Source of the DNA: JAGVDM01 sp964642315
GTDB taxonomy: Bacteria > Patescibacteriota > Gracilibacteria > Peribacterales > Peribacteraceae
Direction of reading: 5' to 3'
DNA length: 64,000 nucleotides
Assembly: GCA_964642315.1 (NCBI GenBank)
Contig: CAZXOG010000002.1
Coordinates: 62,001-126,000 of the forward strand
The position numbers and the translations under genes are program-made. This document shows, piece after piece, positions 8,750 through 18,386 of the stretch (position 1 is the first letter of the stretch; each line of letters opens with the position of its first letter). Under the pieces are notes generated by a model, which did not search any database, was not told the DNA's origin, and saw nothing but the letters and a program-made list of their open reading frames with translations.

Positions 8750-9463
8750 ATGAATGAGCGGCAGAGCAAGCTCCTCCGGGCCATCATTGACCAGTTCATC
8801 GATACGGCGCTTCCGGTGGGTTCCCACCACATCATCGAGTCGGGTGTTTTCAATGTCTCCTGCGCCACGGTGCGCAACGAGATGCGGTTCCTCGGCGAGG
8901 AGGGATACCTGCAGCAGCCGCACGTTTCCGCAGGGCGAGTGCCGACGGCAAAGGGATACCGCGTGTACGTGCAGCAGTACCTGGAGCCATCGCGCCACGA
9001 GAAGGAGGTCCGGAAGAAGTTCGATACCCTGCGGGAGCAGTATTTCCAGCGCAAGGATCAGGAGCGCGTGTACGACGCTGTCGCCCTGCTCGCCCACATG
9101 ACGCCAAATCTCGCGTTCGCGACGGTTCCGCACAAGCATCGCGTGTACTATCTGGGTCTTGCGAATGTTCTCCGGCAACCGGAGTTTCAGCTGGATCCGC
9201 GGTTCGCGAGCAGTGTGGTGGAAGTGCTGGAAGGGCAGCTGGCGGATGCCGTGGAATCCCTCCATGTCGATGAGAAGATCCGGTACTACATCGGCGAGGA
9301 GCACATTCTCCCGCAGATCCAGAGCTGTTCCCTCATGGTGACCGAGTACCGCGTACGCGAGAGCCGCGGCATCGTCGGTATCCTCGGGCCGATGCGCATG
9401 GATTACGGGTATAACACCGTTGCCCTCGACATGGTCGCGGATCTCCTCCGTTCCGGCGGCTAG
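8750..9463 (+). CDS. hrcA: Heat-inducible transcription repressor HrcA
   Basis: Repressor of chaperone genes that binds CIRCE and needs the GroEL system to fold. 237 aa against about 340 in typical HrcA. The N-terminal winged helix is intact (RQSKLLRAIIDQFIDTALPVGS and ATVRNEM), as is the family signature QPHVSAGRVPTAKGYRVYV. The C-terminal motif GPMRMDYGYNTVALDMV is also recognisable, so the shortening is internal, in the GAF-like and inserted dimerisation region. The operator immediately upstream confirms the identity. The VirD4-like gene starts 14 bp downstream and may be read from the same promoter. Confidence 0.95.
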   Translation: MNERQSKLLRAIIDQFIDTALPVGSHHIIESGVFNVSCATVRNEMRFLGEEGYLQQPHVSAGRVPTAKGYRVYVQQYLEPSRHEKEVRKKFDTLREQYFQRKDQERVYDAVALLAHMTPNLAFATVPHKHRVYYLGLANVLRQPEFQLDPRFASSVVEVLEGQLADAVESLHVDEKIRYYIGEEHILPQIQSCSLMVTEYRVRESRGIVGILGPMRMDYGYNTVALDMVADLLRSGG

Positions 9464-9477
9464 CGTTCTCTCTTCAC

Positions 9478-12192
9478 ATGGCATACACATTCCTTCAGAT
9501 TCGACCGAACAAGGGGAAACATGGAAAGGAGAAGGGCGAAGAGCACCAGCGCGGCCCTCTCTACATGGAGCCCGCGCTCGCGGCGCTGCACTCGCTGCGT
9601 GGCCGTGATGCGGATGTGAGCATGGAGGTGGGGATTCTCGGCGGCCGCATTGCTTTCGTTCTCGCCGCGACGTCCAAGGGCGCGCAACTCGCCGAGAGCC
9701 AGCTCTACGCGCAGTATCCGGATATTGAGATCGATGTACTTCCGGCGGACCCTTTCCTCGTTCAGGAGAACGAGGAAGTGTTTTCGGTCGCCCTCCGCCT
9801 GGAGGCTCCGGAAGTGTTCCCCTTCAAGCGCCATCCCCAGTTCGATGATCTGCTCACCCGTGCGAATGTGGATCCGATCGCGGGAATCACCTCCACGCTT
9901 GCGCGCATGCCGATCCCGGGGATGCGCGGCCACGTGCAGATTTCGGTGCGGCCGCTCGGCGGCGGGTTCCGCCGCAGGGCGCTCAGGGTCCTCCCTCTCC
10001 TTCGCCGGGGATTTGCTGCGGTTTCGGATCGCTATGCGGCACTCCTTGCCCGCACGGCGCTTGCCCGCGGTTGGAGGAGGCTCGCGTACTTCCCGATTGC
10101 CACGCTCCTCGGCGCGTACCGCGCCTGGCCGATTTTTGGCAGGCTCATCAGTGCCCCCTTAAGCAGCACAGAAACGCCGGATGACCGCCTTCTCTCGCCG
10201 GAAGACATAGACCGGGTGAGCGCGCGCAGCCACGATCGCGAGGATGCGGTTGGTGGCGCGCAGGACAAGGTGAACCGCTTGCTCTTTCTCTGCAACATTC
10301 GCGTGAGTGTCATCGTGCCGAAGGGGCAGCGGGATACCGCGGAGGCGAAACTGCAGGAAATCGTCGGGAGTTTCCGCCAGTTTGCCCTGCCGCATAGCAA
10401 TGCGTTTATCGCGGGCAAACCGATGCCCCTTCCCGTGGTTCCCCGCGGAATCACTTCCTCTGCCTACACGCTTTCCGTGGAAGAAATTGCGACGCTCTGG
10501 CATTTGCCGACGGCGCTCGTGCAGACGCCGAACATCGATTGGGTGACGAGCCGCAAGCTGGAGCCCCCGAACGATCTCCCTTCCCCCGATGTCACCGATC
10601 CGGCGGAGGATCTCACCGAGCTCGGCGAGGCCGTGTTCCGCGGGAGGCGCATCCGCTGCGGGATCCGCACGGATGACCGCCGCCGCCACATCTATATCAT
10701 CGGGAAGACTGGCATGGGGAAATCCACGCTTCTCGAGAACATGATCGTTTCGGATATCCGGGCAGGGCGCGGCACTGCGGTCATCGATCCGCACGGCGAT
10801 CTCGTGGAAGCGGTGCAGCGCTGCATCCCGAAGGAGCGGAGCAACGACGTCGTGTTCTTCGATCCGGCGGATACCGAGCACCCGATTTCCTTCAACGTGC
10901 TGCACTGCCCGGATCCCCAGCAGCGGGCGGTGACGGCATCCGGGCTCATGAGCGTCTTCACGAAGCTTTGGCCGGGGACGTTCAGCGGCCGCATGGAGCA
11001 CGTGCTGCGCAACACGCTCCTCGCGCTCCTCGAGCACGAGGGGTCTTCGATGCTCGGCATCATGCGCATGTACGCCGATGACAACTACCGCAAGAAGGTT
11101 GTGCAGCATGTCACGGATCCTCTCGTGAAGAGTTTCTGGGAGGACGAGTATGCCTCGTGGAGCGAGAAGTACCGCACCGAGGCGGTGGCGGCGATCCAGA
11201 ACAAAGTCGGCCAGCTGCTTTCCACGCCGCTCATCCGCAACATCGTGGGGCAAGTGCAGAGCAAGCTCGATATCCGCCATGCCATGGACACGGGAAAAAT
11301 CATTCTCGTGAACTTAAGCAAGGGGCGGCTCGGCGAGGATACCTCCGCATTTCTCGGCTCCATGCTCGTCACGAAGTTCCAGATCGATGCTATGAGTCGC
11401 GCGGACATGCCGGAATCGAAGCGGCGGGATTTCTTCCTCTACGTCGACGAGTTCCAGAACTTCGCCACCGCGTCATTTGCGACGATCCTCTCCGAGGCAC
11501 GCAAGTACCGTCTCAGCCTCACGATGGCGAACCAGTACGTTTCCCAGCTCCTCATCGGCGAGCACTCAAGCACGGCGCTCCGTGATGCCGTATTCGGCAA
11601 CGTGGGGACGCTCGTGAGTTTCCAGGTGGGTTCCGACGATGCGGAGGTCCTCAGCCTGCAGTTCGAGGAAACGGTGACGACGAATGACATCCTGAGTCTC
11701 CCGAAGTTCCACGCGTACATCCGTCTCATGGTGAACGGAATGCCGAGCAAGCCGTTCTCCCTCTCCACATTGCCCCCGCCGCAGTGCAAGGAGGATGCCG
11801 ATCGCGCGGTCCTGCTTCGCCGGCTTTCACGCGAGCGATACAGCGAGGATCGTGCGGTTGTGGAGGAGAAGATCCGCCGCTGGGCGGCGAGCAGCGCCGA
11901 AGGCAAGAAGGCTGCCGTTGCCAGTGTGAAGGGGAAGGAGAAGGAAGAAGAGGAACGCGAGAAGGCGCGGAAGAAGAAGATGACGCTGGAGCAGTACCGC
12001 GCGTGGCGCGATCGGGAAATGTGGACGAACGATTTCAATGCGCTGCGCAAGCGCAAACTGCTTCAGGAACCGCTCTCCGCGGATGAGGAACGCCAGCTCA
12101 TTGAGTTGGAGAAGCACCTCCATGCGAGCGGCGGCGTGCCGGAAGTGAGCAAGACGCTCAAGGAGCAGATTGAGAAGCGTGCGAAGAAGTGA
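9478..12192 (+). CDS. VirD4/TraG-like type IV secretion ATPase
   Basis: 904-aa P-loop ATPase of the conjugative coupling-protein/HerA class. Walker A G409-K-T-G-M-G-K-S-T417 is followed by VIDPHGDL; Walker B FFLYVDEFQN (D657, E658) is followed by ATFATILSEARK and an arginine-finger region. The N-terminal 400 residues are a domain common in Patescibacteria proteins and contain a moderately hydrophobic stretch (about 165-230), not clear transmembrane helices. The last 130 residues are a highly charged coiled coil. Role inferred: moving DNA or protein across the envelope together with the PrgI, TraC-like and VirB2-like genes near 51-57 kb. No relaxase or oriT is seen. Confidence 0.85.
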   Translation: MAYTFLQIRPNKGKHGKEKGEEHQRGPLYMEPALAALHSLRGRDADVSMEVGILGGRIAFVLAATSKGAQLAESQLYAQYPDIEIDVLPADPFLVQENEEVFSVALRLEAPEVFPFKRHPQFDDLLTRANVDPIAGITSTLARMPIPGMRGHVQISVRPLGGGFRRRALRVLPLLRRGFAAVSDRYAALLARTALARGWRRLAYFPIATLLGAYRAWPIFGRLISAPLSSTETPDDRLLSPEDIDRVSARSHDREDAVGGAQDKVNRLLFLCNIRVSVIVPKGQRDTAEAKLQEIVGSFRQFALPHSNAFIAGKPMPLPVVPRGITSSAYTLSVEEIATLWHLPTALVQTPNIDWVTSRKLEPPNDLPSPDVTDPAEDLTELGEAVFRGRRIRCGIRTDDRRRHIYIIGKTGMGKSTLLENMIVSDIRAGRGTAVIDPHGDLVEAVQRCIPKERSNDVVFFDPADTEHPISFNVLHCPDPQQRAVTASGLMSVFTKLWPGTFSGRMEHVLRNTLLALLEHEGSSMLGIMRMYADDNYRKKVVQHVTDPLVKSFWEDEYASWSEKYRTEAVAAIQNKVGQLLSTPLIRNIVGQVQSKLDIRHAMDTGKIILVNLSKGRLGEDTSAFLGSMLVTKFQIDAMSRADMPESKRRDFFLYVDEFQNFATASFATILSEARKYRLSLTMANQYVSQLLIGEHSSTALRDAVFGNVGTLVSFQVGSDDAEVLSLQFEETVTTNDILSLPKFHAYIRLMVNGMPSKPFSLSTLPPPQCKEDADRAVLLRRLSRERYSEDRAVVEEKIRRWAASSAEGKKAAVASVKGKEKEEEEREKARKKKMTLEQYRAWRDREMWTNDFNALRKRKLLQEPLSADEERQLIELEKHLHASGGVPEVSKTLKEQIEKRAKK

Positions 12193-12215
12193 GTGTGGTA
12201 CCATCCCCCTGGATG

Positions 12216-12244
12216 TTGCTGATCCTGTAGTTTTATTGTAAAAT
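12216..12244 (+). promoter_or_regulatory. Promoter of the DUF4015 hydrolase gene
   Basis: TTGCTG (12216-12221), 17-bp spacer, TAAAAT (12239-12244) in an A+T-rich intergenic gap. The expected start site leaves a leader of about 24 nt before the ATG at 12275, so this gene is not leaderless. Confidence 0.65.
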
Positions 12245-12274
12245 ATTCTTAACATCAACATCCGCCGTATTCCT

Positions 12275-13555
12275 ATGCCCCGCAGTAGCATCCAAACCTC
12301 CGCACGCCAGTTACTCGTTGGTGTCTTCACGGTTCTCTGCAGCACGGGGCTCTTCGGTGCAGTTGCTCTCGGAGCGTCACTCCTCGGTTCCGTGCATGCG
12401 GGCGTGCCGCACCTTCCTCTTGTATCGCTCTCGCAGCCGACCGCAGCGGAGGCCGCTCCAGCCAAGGCCCGCCGGGATCTGCAGTTCTACATCGAGCGCC
12501 GCCGTCGTGCCGCCGAGCGGGTGGATGCGCTCCTGCGCAAACGTGCAGAGATGCATGCCTCCGCTCCCGCAAAGCGCGCCGATAACAAGATGGGGATCTA
12601 CCTCGCCGCGAGCAATGTGGCGAAGGATCAGTACTTCGTCAGCATGCTCGATCGCCTTGTTGCGGCGGGCGGTTCCGCCCTCGTATTCGACGTGAAGGGG
12701 TCCTTCGTATACTTCCGGACTGCGTCGCCGCTCGCTGCGCAGATGGAACTTGTTCTGCCTCTCTACGACCTTCCGGAGGTGGTATCCATGGCGAAGCAGA
12801 AGGGGCTCTATACCATTGCGCGACTCATCGCCGCGAGTGATCCCGTGTTCTCAGGCCGGATGCCGGATGTACGCATCCGTCACCCGAAGACAGGCGTTGC
12901 CGTCGGGAATACCTGGGTGGATCTGGGGCATCCGACGGTCCTCGAGTACAACCGCCAGGTGATCCGCGATATCGTCTCCTCGGGCATTGATGAGCTGAAT
13001 ATCGATTATATCCGGTATCCCACGGAATACGCGCAGTCGGCGATCGGTCTCACCGGTTCCGAGAAGGCGGATCACGTGGAGAAATTCGTGCGCATGGCGC
13101 GGGAGACGATCGACGAGTTCGGTCCTTCCACGCGTCTGGGGCTTAGTACGTACGCGATTCTCGGGTGGAATTATCCGGTAAATCTCGAAACGCTCGGGCA
13201 GGATGTCGTCCGCTTTGCTCCGCTCCTCGATGTCATTTCGCCGATGGCGTACCCCGCGACGTTCGCGGAGGGTGCGTACTACAAGCCGGATGTGCACCCG
13301 CGGAGCCGCATGTACTACCTGGTGTACCGCACGCTCACCGGATACGCGGAGCTCCTGGGGCCGGCGCACGCGCAGAAGCTTCGTCCCTGGATCCAGGGTT
13401 ATTCCATCAATGACCGGGATTTGCGGGAGGAAATCGACGCGGTATTCGATGCGGGAGCCTGCGGTTTCACGGTTTGGAACGCGAGCAATTCCTACGAGTC
13501 CGCGTTCCGTGTGCTACCGAAGCTGCAGGTGCCGGAACGTTGCAGGGGGCAGTGA
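12275..13555 (+). CDS. Secreted or anchored putative glycoside hydrolase (DUF4015 family)
   Basis: 426 aa. Residues about 14-40 form a hydrophobic signal or anchor, followed by an Ala/Arg-rich linker. From about residue 108 the protein matches the (beta/alpha)8-barrel DUF4015 family of putative glycosidases: MGIYLAASNV, ALVFDVKGSF, the conserved acidic strand ELNIDYIRYP, DVISPMAYPATF and a C-terminal FTVWNASNSY. Family members are predicted polysaccharide hydrolases on the cell exterior; the substrate is unknown. Its stop codon directly abuts the stop codon of convergent glyA. Confidence 0.82.
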   Translation: MPRSSIQTSARQLLVGVFTVLCSTGLFGAVALGASLLGSVHAGVPHLPLVSLSQPTAAEAAPAKARRDLQFYIERRRRAAERVDALLRKRAEMHASAPAKRADNKMGIYLAASNVAKDQYFVSMLDRLVAAGGSALVFDVKGSFVYFRTASPLAAQMELVLPLYDLPEVVSMAKQKGLYTIARLIAASDPVFSGRMPDVRIRHPKTGVAVGNTWVDLGHPTVLEYNRQVIRDIVSSGIDELNIDYIRYPTEYAQSAIGLTGSEKADHVEKFVRMARETIDEFGPSTRLGLSTYAILGWNYPVNLETLGQDVVRFAPLLDVISPMAYPATFAEGAYYKPDVHPRSRMYYLVYRTLTGYAELLGPAHAQKLRPWIQGYSINDRDLREEIDAVFDAGACGFTVWNASNSYESAFRVLPKLQVPERCRGQ

Positions 13556-14821
13556 TTACGCTGTGATCCCCGGAACCGGATAACGCAGGCAGAACTGCTT
13601 CACTTCTTCGTGCAGTTTCTGGAGCGCGGCATCATCCTGCCGCTTCGCGATGGCGCGGAGCATGAAGTCCACGAGAATATCCATCTCCGCTTCCTGCATT
13701 CCCCGCGTGGTGATTGCCGGCGTACCCATGCGGATGCCGGAGGGATCCATGGGTTTGCGCGGATCGTCGGGGATCATATTCTTGTTGAGCGTGATGCCGA
13801 TCTTGTCGAAGAGGATTTCCGCCTCCTGCCCTGCAATGCCCCATGACGTGACGCAATCGATCATGAGCAGATGGTTGTCGGTGCCGTTCGTCACGAGCTT
13901 CGCCCCGCTATCCATGAATCGCTTGGCCATGCGCCGCGCATTCTTCACGATCTGCGCCGCATAGGTGCGGAATTCCGGGCGTTGCGCTTCCCCGAAGGCG
14001 ACTGCCTTGGCTGCGATCATCTGCATGATCGGCCCGCCCTGGAAACCTGGAAACACTGATTTGTCGATCTTCTTCCCGAGGTCCGGTTCCCGCGTGAGGA
14101 TCATGCCTCCCCGCGGACCGCGGAGGGTTTTGTGCGTCGTGGTCGTGATGATGTCGAAGCCGTCGTCGAAGGGATTCCGCGCGCAGCCGCCGGCGATGAG
14201 CCCCGCAACGTGCGCCATGTCGGCCATCGTGTATGCGCCAATTTCTTCCGCGATGGCTTTCATCTTCGCGAAGTTCGCTTCCCGCGGGTACGCGGAGTAG
14301 CCGGCGAGGATGATTTTCGGCTTCTCGCGCAGCGCGATCTCGCGCATCTCGTCGTAATCGAGTTCTCCCGTTTCGATATCCTTCATCTTGTACCGCACGA
14401 ACTTGAAGATTTTCGTGATGTACGTCACGGGGTGGCCGTGCGTCAGGTGGCCTCCGTGGCTCAAGTCCATGCCGAGCACGGCGTCACCGGGCTCGAGCAG
14501 CGCGAAGTACGTGGCCACGTTCGCCGGCGCGCCGGCGTGCGGCTGCACGTTCGCGTGGCCGGCGCGGAAGAGCTGCTTCGCCCTCTCGATCGCCAGGCTT
14601 TCCACCGCGTCGGTGAACTGCTGCCCGCCGTAGTACCGCTTCCCCGGGTACCCCTCCGAATACTTGTTGTTGAAGACAGTGCCCATTGCCTCCATCACTG
14701 CCGAGGAGATGTAGTTTTCGGACGGGATGAGTTCCACGCCTTCCTGCTGGCGTTGCATTTCGCCCTGCAGGGCGGCGAAGATCTGGGGGTCCTTGGCGCG
14801 CAGTGCATCGTAGGTTGGCAT
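13556..14821 (-). CDS. glyA: Serine hydroxymethyltransferase
   Basis: PLP enzyme converting serine plus tetrahydrofolate to glycine plus 5,10-methylene-THF. 421 aa, standard length. Landmarks are EGVELIPSENY, NKYSEGYPGKRYYGG, ADMAHVAGLIA and the PLP-lysine motif TTTTHKTLRGPRGG. The ATG at 14821 gives the family N-terminus; the open frame runs on to 14995 without similarity. It lies 83 bp downstream of the 5-formyl-THF cyclo-ligase gene on the same strand, forming a one-carbon unit. Its PLP could come from pdxS/pdxT at 41-43 kb. Confidence 0.96.
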   Translation of the reverse strand: MPTYDALRAKDPQIFAALQGEMQRQQEGVELIPSENYISSAVMEAMGTVFNNKYSEGYPGKRYYGGQQFTDAVESLAIERAKQLFRAGHANVQPHAGAPANVATYFALLEPGDAVLGMDLSHGGHLTHGHPVTYITKIFKFVRYKMKDIETGELDYDEMREIALREKPKIILAGYSAYPREANFAKMKAIAEEIGAYTMADMAHVAGLIAGGCARNPFDDGFDIITTTTHKTLRGPRGGMILTREPDLGKKIDKSVFPGFQGGPIMQMIAAKAVAFGEAQRPEFRTYAAQIVKNARRMAKRFMDSGAKLVTNGTDNHLLMIDCVTSWGIAGQEAEILFDKIGITLNKNMIPDDPRKPMDPSGIRMGTPAITTRGMQEAEMDILVDFMLRAIAKRQDDAALQKLHEEVKQFCLRYPVPGITA

Positions 14822-14904
14822 GGATCGAAGGAGGGGAGGAACGCGTCTGCAGCATAAACCGCGGTTCCGGCCCCGTGAAGCGTCTATCGAGCACAAATCT
14901 TGTG

Positions 14905-15483
14905 CTAGGTTCGATCCAAGGTTCCCCGTGCTGTCACAACAGTATCTACCGGCTGGTCGTGCGGCTCGGCGGGGATTTCCTGCACAATCTGGCACTCAAA
15001 GGCGATACCCAGATACCGAATCTTCGCGTGTTGTTTACGTTCGGCACTGATCCACTGATCGTATCCCCCGGCACCCCGGCCGAGCCGGTTGCCTTTGGCA
15101 TCGAATGCTCGTCCTGGGACGAGCGCGGTTGCCTCCTGTCCGATTGCGAACGGTGCCGCGGAAATCGGCGGTTCGGGAATCTGCAATTCCCCCGGTACGA
15201 GTTCTGCAAGATCCTGTACGTGCCGGAAGGCAACGCGTCCGCCTTCGTATGCCGGCAAGTACAGGACATCGCCGCGGTCGAGAACGGCTTGGAGCACGGG
15301 GCGGATATCGGGTTCCGTCGGGAGCGGGACGTAACCGCAGACCGCTGTGCCTTGGGGGAGGAGCGGGAGCAGCCGTCTACAGAGCGACCGGCTCTCGGTA
15401 GCTCTTGCTTTCGGGCCCATATCCCGCAGACGCTCCTTGATTGCTTGACGCAATGCCGCCTTCTCTTCCATGACGTGTGTCAT
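14905..15483 (-). CDS. 5-formyltetrahydrofolate cyclo-ligase
   Basis: Converts 5-formyl-THF to 5,10-methenyl-THF with ATP, recovering the inhibitory by-product made by serine hydroxymethyltransferase. 192 aa. The nucleotide/folate signature near residue 125 reads LVPGRAFDAKGNRLGRGAGGYD. A TATACT -10 box ends 6 nt before the ATG at 15483, which supports that start over the in-frame ATG four codons later. Functional coupling with glyA just downstream is clear. Confidence 0.92.
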   Translation of the reverse strand: MTHVMEEKAALRQAIKERLRDMGPKARATESRSLCRRLLPLLPQGTAVCGYVPLPTEPDIRPVLQAVLDRGDVLYLPAYEGGRVAFRHVQDLAELVPGELQIPEPPISAAPFAIGQEATALVPGRAFDAKGNRLGRGAGGYDQWISAERKQHAKIRYLGIAFECQIVQEIPAEPHDQPVDTVVTARGTLDRT

Positions 15484-15556
15484 GTGCGGAGTATACGGAC
15501 TACAGTGGCAATGTTTCCACCTTTGTGAAACGACAAAGGCAAAATCCTTCCCGCGC

Positions 15557-17032
<1,476 letters not shown>

Positions 17033-17153
17033 GGGGAACCAGCGTACCCGGACTCCCTGCCGGATGGAAGTGCCGGGCTATTGTCTCTCTGCTCACAAAG
17101 GAGGTGCCGGAGTTGTTGCGCGCGCAAAGGAGGGCTGCCATCCTGTCCCCACT

Positions 17154-17744
17154 ATGCGTCGTACCACTCCCGTCATGCTCCTTGCCGCGTGCGTGCTCCT
17201 CATCGGTTGCGCGGATACGACAGGGCTTTCCAAAGAATCTTCCCGGCCCCCGAAGGGGGATCCGAATGCCGTGGTGGTTGTCCAGGAGTACTCGGATCTG
17301 CAGTGCCCGGCGTGCCGCTCTGTCCACGAGGTCGTCGTGAAGCCGCTCCTCGCGCAGTACAGCAACCGCATCCGTTTCGAATTCAAACACTTCCCGCTGC
17401 AGTCCATCCATCCCTTCGCGCTCCGGGCGGCAATGGCCGCCGAGTGTGCCGCCGATCAGGGGAAGTTCTGGGAGTACGTGGACATCGTGTTCGCAAACCA
17501 GCAGGAACTGAGTGCCCGGGCGCTCGATGAATGGGCGGCGGAACTTGCGCTCGATACGGAGCTTTTCAAGCGTTGCCTCGATTCGCAGGTGAAGAAGGAT
17601 ACCGTCCTTGCGGACTACCGTTCGGCGCGGAATCTCGATCTTATGGGCACGCCCACGTTCCTCGTGAACGGCGCGGTCGTTCCCACGAACCAGATCATTC
17701 CGGCAATCGATGCGGCCTACGAGAGCCTCACGAAGAGGCTCTGA
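17154..17744 (+). CDS. DsbA-like thiol-disulfide oxidoreductase, lipoprotein
   Basis: 196 aa. The N-terminus carries a lipoprotein signal with lipobox LIGC (C19), so it is probably membrane-tethered outside the cytoplasm. The thioredoxin-4/DsbA-type domain follows with redox motif C51-P-A-C54 and the cis-proline loop MGTPTFLVNG near residue 165. It probably forms or isomerises disulfides in exported proteins; several exported products here contain cysteines. The ATG at 17154 is chosen because the signal peptide begins there; upstream residues in the open frame lack similarity. It is convergent with the next gene. Confidence 0.88.
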   Translation: MRRTTPVMLLAACVLLIGCADTTGLSKESSRPPKGDPNAVVVVQEYSDLQCPACRSVHEVVVKPLLAQYSNRIRFEFKHFPLQSIHPFALRAAMAAECAADQGKFWEYVDIVFANQQELSARALDEWAAELALDTELFKRCLDSQVKKDTVLADYRSARNLDLMGTPTFLVNGAVVPTNQIIPAIDAAYESLTKRL

Positions 17745-17753
17745 TGCCGCGCG

Positions 17754-18344
17754 TTAATTCTGGGTGCTGATCTGCGCGAACCCGTAGAGCCGTTCCAGTT
17801 CCGTATCCCACAGTACGATCGTGCGGTAATGGATGGGGTTCGAGAGTTTCGGGACTCTGTACTGCTGGGTTCCGTACGGGGATTTCAGCACGCCGAGATC
17901 CACCGCGGATTCGTCGGGAAATTCGGTATCGCGCGGGTCGACCGCAGTCGTGAAGTACACGCGCAGCGCCGGCCCGGGAGTGACCTCGAAGAGCGAATCG
18001 ACGTAGAGCGTGTTTTCGCGGAAGAGCACTTCCCCTTTCACGTATTCCTCGACAGGAACGAAGAAGCCAGAACGTCCCTCACGCTGCATGCGTTTGGCCT
18101 CGTCGGCCCGCTCGCGCCACTGCACGCGGAACTGGTCGATCATCGCCTCTTTTCCGGGTTGCACGAGAATCGGATCGTCCTGAATCTTCATTTCCACCAT
18201 GCTGTTCACCAGTTCTTCGGCGTAGCGTTCGGCGAAGAGAGGGTTCTCAAGCAGCGCATCGACGGATGGCGATGCCGAGCGCAGGCAACCGGTTGCGAGC
18301 AATCCGCAGAGTGCGACGACGGGGAGCATGGAGCGTGTGTGCAT
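17754..18344 (-). CDS. Lipoprotein with DM13-like domain
   Basis: 196 aa with a lipoprotein signal (LLATGC, C20). The C-terminal half, from about residue 125, resembles the DM13 domain: a strand giving RVYFTTAVDP, then VDLGVLKSPYGTQQYRVP, HYRTIVLWD and a final strand FAQI. DM13 is proposed to take part in extracellular redox chemistry through a cysteine; the position that is often Cys after the W is not Cys here (LWDTEL). It lies 42 bp downstream of the 608-aa unknown gene, so they are likely co-transcribed. Confidence 0.65.
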   Translation of the reverse strand: MHTRSMLPVVALCGLLATGCLRSASPSVDALLENPLFAERYAEELVNSMVEMKIQDDPILVQPGKEAMIDQFRVQWRERADEAKRMQREGRSGFFVPVEEYVKGEVLFRENTLYVDSLFEVTPGPALRVYFTTAVDPRDTEFPDESAVDLGVLKSPYGTQQYRVPKLSNPIHYRTIVLWDTELERLYGFAQISTQN

Positions 18345-18386
18345 ACGAGAATGGGGAAAGGTGTGAATGGCAGGATGAAAGAAGGC

